38,432 bases of DNA, from positions 1 to 38,432 of the forward strand of contig JAJQFJ010000069.1 of the NCBI GenBank assembly GCA_021201185.1. Reading direction: 5' to 3'. Numbering within the stretch: position 1 is the first letter of the stretch; every line of letters starts with the position of its first letter. Made by a program: the position numbers and the translations under genes. Below, piece after piece: positions 9,801 through 17,153 of this stretch. Source of the DNA: Clostridiales bacterium (GTDB lineage: Bacteria; Bacillota; Clostridia; Oscillospirales; Oscillospiraceae). Below the pieces are notes generated by a model that was not told the origin of the DNA, made no database searches, and saw only the letters and a list, made by a program, of their open reading frames with translations.

Positions 9801-10413
9801 GCGGCTCCACCTGGAGCTCCAGCTCGGAGATCTTGTCCCCGATGCGCAGGAGGTTGTCCTCCGTCCGCTCCAGCTTGCGCTCCGCCTCCTCCTTCCGGTG
9901 ACGGAAGCGGGAGATGCCCGCCGCCTCCTCAAAGACCGCCCGCCGCTCCTGGCCCCGGGTGGACAAAATCTCGTCTATTTTGCCCTGGCCGATGATGGAA
10001 TATCCCTCCCGGCCCAGACCGGTGTCCATGAACAGCTCGTTGATGTCCCGCAGACGGCAGGACTGGCGGTTGATATAGTATTCACTCTCCCCGGAGCGGT
10101 AATACCGCCGGGTGACCATGACCTCGCTCTCCTCCATGGGGAGCATATGGCCGGAATTGTCCAGGATGAGTGAGACCTCCGCGTACCCCGTCTGCTTCCG
10201 CTGCTGGGTGCCGCCGAAGATCACATCCTCCATCTTGCCGCCCCGGAGGGCCTTGGTGGACTGCTCCCCCATGACCCAGCGGATGGCGTCGGAAATATTC
10301 GATTTGCCGCTGCCGTTGGGCCCTACGATGGCGGTGATGGCCTCTCCGAAGGTGAGAACGGTTTTATCGGGAAAGGATTTGAACCCCTGTATTTCCAGTG
10401 CTTTTAAGTACAC
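6841..10413 (-). CDS. smc: Chromosome segregation ATPase SMC
   Basis: 1190-residue condensin that dimerises, binds ScpAB and compacts and segregates the chromosome. The Walker A motif 'GPNGSGKSN' is at residues 31-39. Two long coiled-coil arms flank a hinge ('GIHGPVAGLL...IALGAAMQNIVV', then 'GGSMTGGS'). The C-terminal head has 'LSGGEKA' and the Walker B 'FVVMDEIEAALD'. Length is normal. The start is GTG at 10413 with GAGGTG just upstream, and a good promoter lies at 10452-10480. scpA and scpB are not in the window. It is the first gene of the minus-strand block. Confidence 0.97.
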   Translation of the reverse strand: MYLKALEIQGFKSFPDKTVLTFGEAITAIVGPNGSGKSNISDAIRWVMGEQSTKALRGGKMEDVIFGGTQQRKQTGYAEVSLILDNSGHMLPMEESEVMVTRRYYRSGESEYYINRQSCRLRDINELFMDTGLGREGYSIIGQGKIDEILSTRGQERRAVFEEAAGISRFRHRKEEAERKLERTEDNLLRIGDKISELELQVEPLREQSAKAKEFLLYRDELRGLEISLWMDQMDRLRLGNRKLYGDYDAAVRQRDEAAAQQEELYHRTEELSAQMRQLDVENDQLRAQLSGLTAEANQRESGIAILKNKVQNNRENAQRLSQELDQQEGRADSVAAQIGQREARLEELRANQRELTRALSEKQLAGESLTAQAGSLGQEIETLRARAEAETASAADARALLSALAAAQQELLDRDTAIKTQLQENAQRLESLRAEAADKQSQLSQARVQAEELANRISGYQLRLQTRQKRLDACTGQANRLTMEDNDLQSRIKMLTEMEKLYEGYSKAVKSVMQATQRGRLKGIHGPVAGLLRAPEEYTVAIEIALGAAMQNIVVDRAEDGKAAIEYLKHRDGGRATFLPLSDIRPGALRERGLEQEPGFVGIASTLIRYDSQYENVFSNLLGRVVVCDSMDSAIPMARKYGHRFRIVTLDGQVLNPGGSMTGGSVSRSAGILSRATELEHLKEQAVGVRQSLEKARSILDGAKRDGSAAGYEVETAQGQKREQDDQVLKLEGEMGQYRILIEALEQQEQASRTELEGLAGRSAQTETDTRSAEERIAQLEQQAQATRQESAGKKEDQSALRARQEALQNEIAALRAELAALEAEEGATEAALNELKSMERDITGDRESRLAQIREFEGKNESLQSQIESAQQALTGIYQRQAAQQSQIDDLNGQKLALEGRRNQTDKAAREKNDELLRMERECSTLEQKKTQAAMEEKQLLDKLWDSYELSYDGAQSQRQELESTQKATRRVSELKRKISGLGSVNLGAIEEFQRVNERYEYLTGQRDDVQQAKGELTDIIGGITTEMEKIFAQQFQKIGEAFALTFTQLFGGGKATLELSDPKDILNCDIEIKVQPPGKALKVLALLSGGEKAFVAIALYFAFLKVRPTPFVVMDEIEAALDESNVVRFARYMRGMTDKTQFICITHRRGTMEEADVLYGVTMQEKGISRILTINLNDVEQELGIEG

Positions 10414-10451
10414 GCCGGCACCTCGCTCACTTTTTCATAACATGACAGTTT

Positions 10452-10480
10452 ATTATATCAGCCCGGCGTGGGATTTGCAA
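10452..10480 (-). promoter_or_regulatory. Promoter for smc operon
   Basis: On the minus strand, TTGCAA (10475-10480) and TATAAT (10452-10457) are 17 bases apart, about 40 bases before the smc GTG. It likely drives smc and possibly ftsY onward. Confidence 0.75.
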
Positions 10481-10495
10481 CGGAGAAGTTACCCG

Positions 10496-10536
10496 AAAAA
10501 CAGCGGTGCGCAGGGCGGTTTTACCGCTCTGCGCAC
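10496..10536 (-). terminator. Terminator after nitroreductase gene
   Basis: A 14-bp stem with one imperfect pair (10506-10519 with 10523-10536, loop of three) is followed on the minus strand by five T residues (10496-10500) after a short spacer. It separates the LysR/nitroreductase unit from the smc promoter. Confidence 0.65.
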
Positions 10537-10557
10537 GAAGGATGCTTTGTTTCGGAT

Positions 10558-11157
10558 TCAGTTGGCAGATGAGCGCCCGATGCTGACCTGCCACCTGCTG
10601 GGCTTTCCGCTTTTCCGGAAGGGGAAAACGCCCTTTGTCCTTTCGTAGTAGATCACCTGGCTCTCCTCATAGTCGGGATGCTCCCCGGTCCTCTCCTCGG
10701 CGGGGTAGCCGAAGGCGATGATCGAGTGGGGCACTACGGTATCCGGCAGGGAAAACAGCTTTTTCTGGGCCTCCACCCGGTCCATCTGGGGCCAGGTACC
10801 CAGCCACACGGAGCCGATGCCCAGGCCCTGAGCGGCCAGTACCATGTTCTGTCCGGCGATGGCCCCGTCGATCACCCAGTACTCCTTCGCCGGAGGAAAG
10901 GCCCGCTCCAGGTCCCCCAGGATCAGGATACCCACGTCGCAATGGCGGAGGGGCTCCGCCGGTCTGCCGTTGGCGTCCGCCATCCGGTTGAGCATTTCCC
11001 GGTCACGGACGACGATGAATTTCCAGTCCCGGGTGTTGGCACAGCTCGGCCCGGTCATCCCCGCCCGGAGGATGGTGTGCAGGTCCTCCCGGGAGATATG
11101 CTTTTTCGTGTACCGGCGGATGCTCCTCCGGCTCAGTACGCCCTCTGTCAGTTCCAT
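10558..11157 (-). CDS. Nitroreductase family flavoprotein
   Basis: 199-residue FMN-dependent NAD(P)H oxidoreductase of the nitroreductase fold. The N-terminal 'SRRSIRRYTKKHISREDL' motif binds FMN phosphate, and 'GPSCANTRDWKF' and 'GIGSVWLG' are typical of the family. The natural substrate cannot be told from sequence. The final 15 or so residues ('GKPSRWQVSIGRSSAN') are a basic tail beyond the usual core. The ATG at 11157 has GGAAAGGAAG about 9 bases upstream. It lies 24 bases after the LysR gene on the same strand, so it is probably both co-transcribed with that regulator and controlled by it. Confidence 0.9.
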   Translation of the reverse strand: MELTEGVLSRRSIRRYTKKHISREDLHTILRAGMTGPSCANTRDWKFIVVRDREMLNRMADANGRPAEPLRHCDVGILILGDLERAFPPAKEYWVIDGAIAGQNMVLAAQGLGIGSVWLGTWPQMDRVEAQKKLFSLPDTVVPHSIIAFGYPAEERTGEHPDYEESQVIYYERTKGVFPFRKSGKPSRWQVSIGRSSAN

Positions 11158-11181
11158 CTGTCTCGACTTCCTTTCCTCTCA

Positions 11182-12090
11182 TCACTCATTTTCAGCCACA
11201 GCCTCTGCTCTGCAGATCATCCGCTTGATGGTGGCCACGGCAATGCTCTGGGGCCGGGTGCGGTCCTCCAGGAGAACGATCTTCCGCTCCGGCAGCGCCT
11301 CCTCCAGCTCGATCTGCCGTACCCGGTCATGGGCCAGGGCCAGGGCGGCATATTTCTCCGGGACGAAGCCCTCCCCCAGATTGTGCTCCACCGTCTGCAA
11401 TACCTGGTCCATGGTGGTCACCTCCACGTCCGGCCGAAACTGGACGTTGTGGGTGAGAAACAACAGCTGGTAGTGTTCATAGGTGCTGCTCCCGCTGCCC
11501 ATGCTCACCAGGGGATAGTCGGCCAGCTCCGCCAGGCAGTGGCGTTCCCGGGTCAGGTGGTAGAAGCCGGGGCCGCCCACCAATATCTCCCGAAAGGTGA
11601 GCAGGGCGGTCTCCCGCAGGTTTTGCCCGTGTCTCACAGGACTGGTGGCCACCGCCAGCTCGATCTGCCCGTTTTCCAGAGCGTCGCTGGCCTGGGGGGT
11701 AAACTGATTGATGATACGCAGCCGGACGCCGGGATACTGCCGATGAAATGTGGCGAGCCGGTCCAGGAGCAGCAGCCGCAGGGCGGTCTCGCTGGTGCCG
11801 ATAGAAACCACCCCCTGCTCCAGGCTGCAATCCTTCCGCAGCTCCTCCTCCCCCATGTTCAGCTGCTCCACCGCCAGAGCCACATGGGCGTACAGCCGCT
11901 CCCCCTCCGGGGTCAGGGAGATGCCCCGGTTGGAGCGGACGAACAGCTTGCACCCCAGCTCATGCTCCAGGTTATTCATGCAGCGGGTGATGTTGGGCTG
12001 GTTGCTGCCGATGGTCTCGGCGGCCCGGGTAAAGCTCTTCTGTTGGGCCACAAAGTAAAAGATGCGGTAATAGTCATAGGTCGCAGCCAT
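11182..12090 (-). CDS. LysR family transcriptional regulator
   Basis: 302-residue regulator. An N-terminal winged helix-turn-helix ('FYFVAQQKSFTRAAETIGSNQPNITRCMNNLEHELG') is followed by 'LFVRSNRGISLTPEGERLY', the classic LysR DNA-binding region, then a periplasmic-binding-like effector domain from about residue 90. The effector is unknown. The ATG at 12090 has GGGAGGTG about 7 bases upstream. Unlike the usual divergent arrangement, the likely target (nitroreductase) lies directly downstream on the same strand. Confidence 0.93.
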   Translation of the reverse strand: MAATYDYYRIFYFVAQQKSFTRAAETIGSNQPNITRCMNNLEHELGCKLFVRSNRGISLTPEGERLYAHVALAVEQLNMGEEELRKDCSLEQGVVSIGTSETALRLLLLDRLATFHRQYPGVRLRIINQFTPQASDALENGQIELAVATSPVRHGQNLRETALLTFREILVGGPGFYHLTRERHCLAELADYPLVSMGSGSSTYEHYQLLFLTHNVQFRPDVEVTTMDQVLQTVEHNLGEGFVPEKYAALALAHDRVRQIELEEALPERKIVLLEDRTRPQSIAVATIKRMICRAEAVAENE

Positions 12091-12131
12091 TGGAGCACCT
12101 CCCCGGCGGCTGAAAAATCGCCTCTGATACC

Positions 12132-12160
12132 ATGATAGGCCGGAATCCGGGGAACGTCAA
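12132..12160 (-). promoter_or_regulatory. Promoter for LysR-nitroreductase
   Basis: Minus strand TTGACG (12155-12160) and TATCAT (12132-12137) with 17-base spacing, starting about 35 bases before the LysR ATG. It lies just past the stop of the PAP2 gene. Confidence 0.65.
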
Positions 12161-12179
12161 GCTCTTTTTGGCCGGGCCG

Positions 12180-12845
12180 TCATGTCCGGGCGGGCTCCCT
12201 CCGGGAGGGCCAGTAGGCGGGGAAAGCCCCATAGACCGCCCGGTGCATCACCCCGGCCAGCAGAAGGGCGCAGATCACATCCAGCACCGAATGTTGCCTG
12301 AGGAACACGGTGGACAGGATGATCAGCACCGCCAGGATACCGCTGGCCCGGTAGATGACCGGGTGTCTCTGTTCCAGTCCGCTGCGGGTCAGGGCAGCCT
12401 GGACAGCCAGAGTGGCGTAGACATGGATGCTGGGACAGACGTTGGTGCTGGTGTCCACCGCCCAGATGCGGCTCACCAGCCAGGTAAAGACGTTCTTCTC
12501 CGGGTCGATGGCAGGCCGGAGGTTCAGGCCGGTGTAGAAGAAGGTGTACAGCACCAGGCACACCGTCATCCCTCCAAAGAGCACGCCCGCAAACCGGTAA
12601 TATTCTCCCCTGGGCCGCTTCAGCAGCAGATAAGCCAGCGCCGCCCCCACATAGGGGAACCACAGGAGGTAGGGCACGACGAAGTATTCGCAGAAGGGAA
12701 TCATCCGGTCAATGGGCAGCTGCAGAATAAGACAGTCCCGGATGTTCCGGCTCTCCAGCAGAGCGAACCAGGGGAGATACAGGGCGAAGTAGGAGAGCGT
12801 CCAGATCTGGGGGTATGTCCGGACAAAGCGTTTCATGGTGTTCAT
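12180..12845 (-). CDS. PAP2 family membrane phosphatase
   Basis: 221-residue multi-pass membrane protein with about five to six hydrophobic segments. It carries the acid phosphatase signatures in order: 'LNLRPAIDP' (motif 1 region), 'CPSIHVYATL' (PSxH motif) and 'LRQHSVLDV' (H...D motif). Relatives dephosphorylate lipid phosphates or make inositol-phosphoceramide-like lipids; the substrate here is unknown. The start 'MNTMKRF' at 12845 is chosen because GAGAGGTGG lies 7 bases upstream; the longer frame is untranslated leader. It probably runs towards the LysR gene without a clear terminator. Confidence 0.88.
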   Translation of the reverse strand: MNTMKRFVRTYPQIWTLSYFALYLPWFALLESRNIRDCLILQLPIDRMIPFCEYFVVPYLLWFPYVGAALAYLLLKRPRGEYYRFAGVLFGGMTVCLVLYTFFYTGLNLRPAIDPEKNVFTWLVSRIWAVDTSTNVCPSIHVYATLAVQAALTRSGLEQRHPVIYRASGILAVLIILSTVFLRQHSVLDVICALLLAGVMHRAVYGAFPAYWPSRREPART

Positions 12846-12866
12846 TTGGTTTCCACCTCTCATTGT

Positions 12867-12913
12867 CCTCCCAAATCGCTTCGGGAGGGCAGAGACGGCC
12901 CGGGCCGTCTCTG
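12867..12913 (-). promoter_or_regulatory. Two tandem hairpins, one a 24-bp perfect palindrome, in the PAP2 leader
   Basis: Positions 12890-12913 form a perfect 24-base palindrome centred on GGCCCGGGCC. Immediately next to it, CCTCCC/GGGAGG (12867-12872 with 12883-12888) forms a second hairpin ending about 7 bases from the ribosome site. Both lie between the promoter at 12960-12988 and the ATG at 12845. They could be a protein operator, an attenuator or a translational control element; no U-tract follows. Confidence 0.6.
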
Positions 12914-12959
12914 TATGATTCTGGCCAGGCGGCGCTGCTCCTCCGCCCCGGTGACGGGC

Positions 12960-12988
12960 ATGATACACCATAAAACCGATGTCCTCAA
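12960..12988 (-). promoter_or_regulatory. Promoter for PAP2 gene
   Basis: Minus strand TTGAGG (12983-12988), 17 bases, TATCAT (12960-12965). This leaves a leader of about 110 bases that contains the two hairpins. Confidence 0.55.
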
Positions 12989-13130
12989 TAAAATTTATCT
13001 TAAAACTTTCTGAATTTTTCTGAACAGGCGTCTCCCCGCCGTCCTGCAAAATCCCTTGCTAGAGGGCGCGTCTTATGCTAAACTGTCAGTCAGGCAAATG
13101 TCATCACACAGCAGGGAGGCGCGGCAGCGC

Positions 13131-13946
13131 ATGGGAAAATGTCTCTTTCTGGACCTGGACGGCACCCTTCTCCGGGACGACAAGTCCCTGTCCGGGGTCA
13201 ATTACCGGGCCATTCAGGACGCCCTCGCCCGGGGCCACCGGGCGGTCATCACCACCGGGCGGCCTCTGAAAAGCGCTCTGATCCAGGCGCAGCGGCTGGG
13301 GCTCACCGGGCAGGGGTGCTACGTCATCGCCATGAACGGCGGCATGGTCTGGGACTGCGCCGGAGAGCGGGAGCTGTTCCGTCAGAGCATGGCGTGGGAC
13401 GATCTCTACGCCCTCTTTGACGAGGCCAACCGCCGGGGCGTGTTTCTCCAGACCTACGACGACCGGGACGTGGTGGTGGAGCGATGCAACGACAACGAGA
13501 CTGTGCGCCGGTACTGCGCCCCCATCCAGATGGACTCCCGGGTGGTGGAGGACGTGCGCCGGGACCTGACGGTCCCCCCTGTGAAGGCCATGGCCATTGA
13601 CTTCTCCCACAGAGCCCCGGTGGAGGCGTTCGAGGGCTGGATTTACCGTGAGATGTCCCACCGGCTGGATTGCTTCTTTTCCAGTCCGTACTATCTGGAG
13701 ATCGTCCCGGCGGGGATGAACAAGGGGACGGCGCTGACCGCCATGTGTGACCGGCTGGGCATCCCCCTCCGGGACGCCGTGGCGGTGGGGGACGCCGCCA
13801 ACGACATCCCCATGATCCAGGCGGCGGGCGTCGGCGTGGCCATGGCAAACGCCGACCCGGCAGTCAAAGCGGCGGCAGCAGCCGTCACCTGCCGGGACAA
13901 CAACCACGACGGCGTGGCCGAGGTGGTGGAGCGGTTTTTGAAATAG
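13131..13946 (+). CDS. Cof-type HAD-IIB family phosphatase
   Basis: 271-residue haloacid-dehalogenase hydrolase with a type IIB cap. Motif I 'DLDGTLL' starts at residue 8, motif II is 'ITTGRP', the motif III lysine is in 'AGMNKGTAL', and motif IV is 'AVGDAANDIPM'. Members remove phosphate from sugar phosphates or flavin and pyridoxal phosphates; the substrate is not predictable. The ATG at 13131 has GGGAGGC about 11 bases upstream; an upstream extension in the same frame is rejected because it crosses non-protein-like sequence. It is transcribed away from the PAP2 gene and appears to stand alone. Confidence 0.92.
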   Translation: MGKCLFLDLDGTLLRDDKSLSGVNYRAIQDALARGHRAVITTGRPLKSALIQAQRLGLTGQGCYVIAMNGGMVWDCAGERELFRQSMAWDDLYALFDEANRRGVFLQTYDDRDVVVERCNDNETVRRYCAPIQMDSRVVEDVRRDLTVPPVKAMAIDFSHRAPVEAFEGWIYREMSHRLDCFFSSPYYLEIVPAGMNKGTALTAMCDRLGIPLRDAVAVGDAANDIPMIQAAGVGVAMANADPAVKAAAAAVTCRDNNHDGVAEVVERFLK

Positions 13947-13989
13947 GGGCCGGTCTGCGTCCTCCCCCTTCAAAATTCCCCCCTCCCCC

Positions 13990-14018
13990 TGTCCAAAACC
14001 ATATTTCTGTGCTAGAAT
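13990..14018 (+). promoter_or_regulatory. Extended -10 promoter for adenine deaminase
   Basis: TAGAAT at 14013-14018 is preceded by TGC, giving an extended -10. A weak -35, TGTCCA, lies 17 bases upstream (13990-13995). Confidence 0.55.
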
Positions 14019-14047
14019 AACATCTGTAAGTGCAGTTATCGGCCATT

Positions 14048-14070
14048 GCAGGCGAACAGAAAACGCCTGC
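14048..14070 (+). promoter_or_regulatory. Leader hairpin before adenine deaminase
   Basis: GCAGGCG (14048-14054) pairs with CGCCTGC (14064-14070) across a nine-base A-rich loop, ending just before the GGAGG ribosome site. It may modulate initiation. It has none of the conserved core of the purine riboswitch. Confidence 0.4.
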
Positions 14071-14086
14071 GGAATGGAGGTCTGTC

Positions 14087-15796
14087 ATGGAGTATAGTCA
14101 CAACGGGGCGGTCCGCCGGGGCGCTGCCGCCCGAAAGCGGCTGATCGGGGCGGCCACCGGGCGGCAGAAGGCCGATCTGGTGCTGAAAAACGCCTCCTAC
14201 GTCAACGTATTTACCGACCAAATCAGCACCGCCGACATCGCCATCGTAGGCGACCGCATCGCCGGGATCGGCAGCTATGAGGGGGAGCGGGAACTGGATA
14301 TGACCGGGAAGGTACTGCTCCCCGGCCTGATCGACGGGCACATTCATCTGGAGTCCAGTCTGGCCTCCCCCAGAGAGTTCGTCCGGGCGGTGCTGCCCCA
14401 CGGCACCACCGCCGTCGTCACCGACCCCCACGAAATCACCAACGTCATGGGCACCGAGGGCATCGACTATATGCTGGAGGCCCCCGAGGGCCTGCCGGTG
14501 GACGTGCTGTTCCTGCTGCCCTCCTGCGTTCCCTCCACCCCCATGGACGAGTCCGGGGCAGAGCTGAGCTGGCGGGACATCGACTCCTTCTATGACCATC
14601 CCCGGGTGCTGGGGCTGGCGGAGATGATGAACTATTACGGCGTCACCCACGGGGACGAGGGAGTTCTCTCCAAGCTGGCCGCCGCCCAGCTCCACGGGAA
14701 ACGGATGGACGGCCACGCCCCGGGCCTTGCCGGGCGGGAGCTGGACGCCTATATCGCCGCCGGCATCGGCTCCGACCACGAGTGCTCCACTCTGGACGAG
14801 GCGTTGGCAAAGCTGGAGCGGGGACAGTACATCATGATACGGGAGGGCACCGCCGCCCGCAATCTGGTGGCCCTGGCCCCCCTGCTCACCCCGCAGTACG
14901 CCTCCCGCTGTCTGCTCTGCACCGACGACAAGCACCCCAACGACCTGCTGGAGAAGGGCCACATCGACTACATCATCCGGGAGGCGGTGAACCGCTGCGG
15001 AGTGGACCCCATCATCGCCGTAAAAGCGGCCACCCTCCACGCTGCCCAGTATTTCCGGCTGGACGGACGGGGGGCCATCGCCCCCGGCTATCTGGCGGAC
15101 CTGGTGGCGGTGGACGATTTGCACAGCTTCCGGGTCCAGCAGGTGTGGAAGGGCGGCGTGTGCCGCTATGAGAACGGGGCCCTGTCCGACATTCCCAGGC
15201 CGCAGGTCAGTCCTGACCTGGACGCCCTGGCCCACGACACCTTCCACGTCTCCCCCCTCACTCCGGAGGACTTCCGGACGGAGGAGCCCCTGGGGATCAT
15301 CGGCATGGTGCCCGGAGAGATCGTCTCCACCGACAACGGCACGGCGACGGGGGTGGACCTGGAGCGGGACATCCTGAAGATCGCCGTCATTGAGCGGCAC
15401 CACAACACCGGTCACATCGGTCTGGGCTATCTCCAGGGCTACGGCCTGAAACGGGGGGCGGTTGCCACCTCGGTGGCCCACGACTCCCATAACCTGATCG
15501 TGGTGGGGGCGGACGAAAATGAGATGGCCGCCGCCGCCAACCAGATCATCGCCCAGCACGGGGGCATTACCGTAGTGGACGGGGGTCGTCCCGTGGCGGG
15601 GGTAGTGCTGGAGATCGCCGGGCTCATGAGCGATCTGCCCCTGGAGGAGATCAACCGTCGTCTGGAGGACGCCAAGGCGAAGGCGGCGGCGCTGGGGGTC
15701 AGCGAGGGCATCGACCCGTTTATGACCCTGAGCTTCATGTCCCTGCCCGTCATCCCCACCCTGCGGCTGACCACCCGGGGCCTGGTCCGGGTGTAA
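14087..15796 (+). CDS. adeC: Adenine deaminase
   Basis: 569-residue metal-dependent amidohydrolase that converts adenine to hypoxanthine plus ammonia in purine salvage. The metal-binding 'LIDGHIHLESS' motif is near residue 85; 'TDPHEITNVMG', 'DGHAPGL', 'SDHECST' and 'CTDDKHPNDLL' follow as the usual ligands and active-site segments. The C-terminal domain ('GHIGLGYLQGYGLKRGA', 'THDSHN'-like 'VAHDSHNLIVVG') is the family's own. Length is normal. The start 'MEYSHNG' at 14087 follows GGAGG by about 7 bases. It stands alone between its own promoter and that of serC. Confidence 0.95.
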   Translation: MEYSHNGAVRRGAAARKRLIGAATGRQKADLVLKNASYVNVFTDQISTADIAIVGDRIAGIGSYEGERELDMTGKVLLPGLIDGHIHLESSLASPREFVRAVLPHGTTAVVTDPHEITNVMGTEGIDYMLEAPEGLPVDVLFLLPSCVPSTPMDESGAELSWRDIDSFYDHPRVLGLAEMMNYYGVTHGDEGVLSKLAAAQLHGKRMDGHAPGLAGRELDAYIAAGIGSDHECSTLDEALAKLERGQYIMIREGTAARNLVALAPLLTPQYASRCLLCTDDKHPNDLLEKGHIDYIIREAVNRCGVDPIIAVKAATLHAAQYFRLDGRGAIAPGYLADLVAVDDLHSFRVQQVWKGGVCRYENGALSDIPRPQVSPDLDALAHDTFHVSPLTPEDFRTEEPLGIIGMVPGEIVSTDNGTATGVDLERDILKIAVIERHHNTGHIGLGYLQGYGLKRGAVATSVAHDSHNLIVVGADENEMAAAANQIIAQHGGITVVDGGRPVAGVVLEIAGLMSDLPLEEINRRLEDAKAKAAALGVSEGIDPFMTLSFMSLPVIPTLRLTTRGLVRV

Positions 15797-15842
15797 CGGA
15801 GCTGACAGTTCTTTTGGCAACATTGCTTTTTTTCAAAACCGG

Positions 15843-15871
15843 TTGAAATGACCGGAGAATTGCCGTATACT
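15843..15871 (+). promoter_or_regulatory. Promoter and possible operator for serC
   Basis: TTGAAA (15843-15848), 17 bases, TATACT (15866-15871). The inverted repeat CCGGT/ACCGG (15839-15843 with 15851-15855) overlaps the -35 box and could be a repressor site. Confidence 0.7.
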
Positions 15872-15922
15872 ATAGACAGAACAGCAGAGGTATGCGGCAA
15901 AGAGAATGAGGAGGAGACCACT

Positions 15923-17011
15923 ATGAAATACGGACGTACTTATAACTTTTCCGCAGGCCCTGCCATGATGCCGGAGCCGGTGCTGGAGGAGATCGCCGCC
16001 GAGGTGATGAATTACCGGGGCAGCGGCATGAGCGTTATGGAGATGAGCCACCGCTCCAAGGTGTTCCAGCAGATCGCAGACGAGGCGGAGGCCGACCTGC
16101 GGACGCTGATGGGTATCCCGGACAACTACAAGGTGCTGTTCGTCCAGGGCGGCGGCACCCTCCAGTTCGCCATGGTTCCCATGAACCTGATGAAAAACGG
16201 CGTGGCCTGCTATGTGGAGACGGGAGCCTGGTCCAAAAAGGCCATCGCCGAGGCGAAGAAGTATGGCGAGGTGAAGATCGTCGCCTCCTCCAGGGATGAG
16301 AACTTCTCCTATATCCCCGACTGCTCTGACCTGGACATCCCGGCAGAGGCGGATTACGTCTACATCTGCGAGAACGAGACGATCAACGGCACCACCTTTT
16401 TCCAGACCCCCGACACCAAGGGCAAGCCCCTGGTGTCCGACCAGTCCTCTATGTTCCTCTCCCGGCCCTGTGACGTGACCAGGTACGGCCTGATCTGGGC
16501 AGGGGTGCAGAAGAACGTAGGGCCCGCCGGTATGGCGGTGGTCATCATCCGGGAGGACCTGCTCCGGGACGACCTGCCCACCACCGTTCCCACCTATCTC
16601 AGCTACAAGACCCACGCCGACGCCGGCTCCATGTACAACACCCCCAATTGCTGGGACATCTACTGCTGCGGCAAGGTGTTCAAGTACCTGCTGGCAAACG
16701 GCGGCCTGGAGGCCATGGACAAGCGGAACCGGGAGAAGGCCGCCATTCTGTACGACTTCCTGGACGAGAGCAAGCTCTTCTCCGGCACCGTGCGGAAGGA
16801 GGACCGCTCCCTGATGAACGTCCCCTTCGTCACCCCCTCCAAGGAACAGGACGCCGACGTGGTGTCCGCCACCAAGGCGGCGGGCTTTGACAACCTCAAG
16901 GGCCACAGAAGCGTGGGCGGCCTCCGGGCGTCCATCTACAACGCCATGCCCCAGGAGGGCGTGGAGGCGCTGGTGGTCTTCCTGAAGGAGTACGAAAAGG
17001 CCCACATCTGA
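15923..17011 (+). CDS. serC: Phosphoserine aminotransferase
   Basis: 362-residue PLP enzyme that moves an amino group from glutamate to 3-phosphohydroxypyruvate, the second step of serine synthesis. The N-terminal 'YNFSAGPAMMPEPVL' and 'GSGMSVMEMSHRSK' are diagnostic for SerC. 'FVQGGGTLQF' binds the cofactor phosphate, and K197 in 'AGVQKNVGPAG' is the Schiff-base lysine. Length is normal. The ATG at 15923 has GAGGAGGAG about 6 bases upstream. serA follows after 142 bases that contain a strong hairpin, so the two probably form a serine operon with partial termination between them. No serB is nearby. Confidence 0.96.
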   Translation: MKYGRTYNFSAGPAMMPEPVLEEIAAEVMNYRGSGMSVMEMSHRSKVFQQIADEAEADLRTLMGIPDNYKVLFVQGGGTLQFAMVPMNLMKNGVACYVETGAWSKKAIAEAKKYGEVKIVASSRDENFSYIPDCSDLDIPAEADYVYICENETINGTTFFQTPDTKGKPLVSDQSSMFLSRPCDVTRYGLIWAGVQKNVGPAGMAVVIIREDLLRDDLPTTVPTYLSYKTHADAGSMYNTPNCWDIYCCGKVFKYLLANGGLEAMDKRNREKAAILYDFLDESKLFSGTVRKEDRSLMNVPFVTPSKEQDADVVSATKAAGFDNLKGHRSVGGLRASIYNAMPQEGVEALVVFLKEYEKAHI

Positions 17012-17024
17012 CACACGACACACA

Positions 17025-17053
17025 GGCCGGACTGCGCCCCGCGCAGCCCGGCC
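17025..17053 (+). terminator. Strong hairpin between serC and serA
   Basis: GGCCGG-CTGCGC pairs with GCGCAG-CCGGCC around one A/C mismatch (12 paired bases, CCC loop). No T-run follows, so it may be a partial terminator or mRNA-stability element that tunes serA relative to serC. Confidence 0.45.
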
Positions 17054-17153
17054 GCCTTATCCCTCCCCGCCCCCACAGGGAGGGCCATTTCCGAACCTGC
17101 CACGCTCCGCCCCTGGGGTGCGGACACCAACGGAAACGGAAAGGGGAATTCCC

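Noticed and set aside
7984..10173. 729-codon plus-strand open frame opposite smc
   Set aside because: Antisense of the SMC coiled coil; leucine- and glycine-rich shadow composition.
13046..13080. Promoter for the HAD phosphatase gene
   Set aside because: TTGCTA and TATGCT boxes are only 12 bases apart; no convincing pair was found.
13947..14086. Purine riboswitch before adenine deaminase
   Set aside because: The leader hairpin lacks the conserved three-way junction sequences; only a simple stem-loop is seen.
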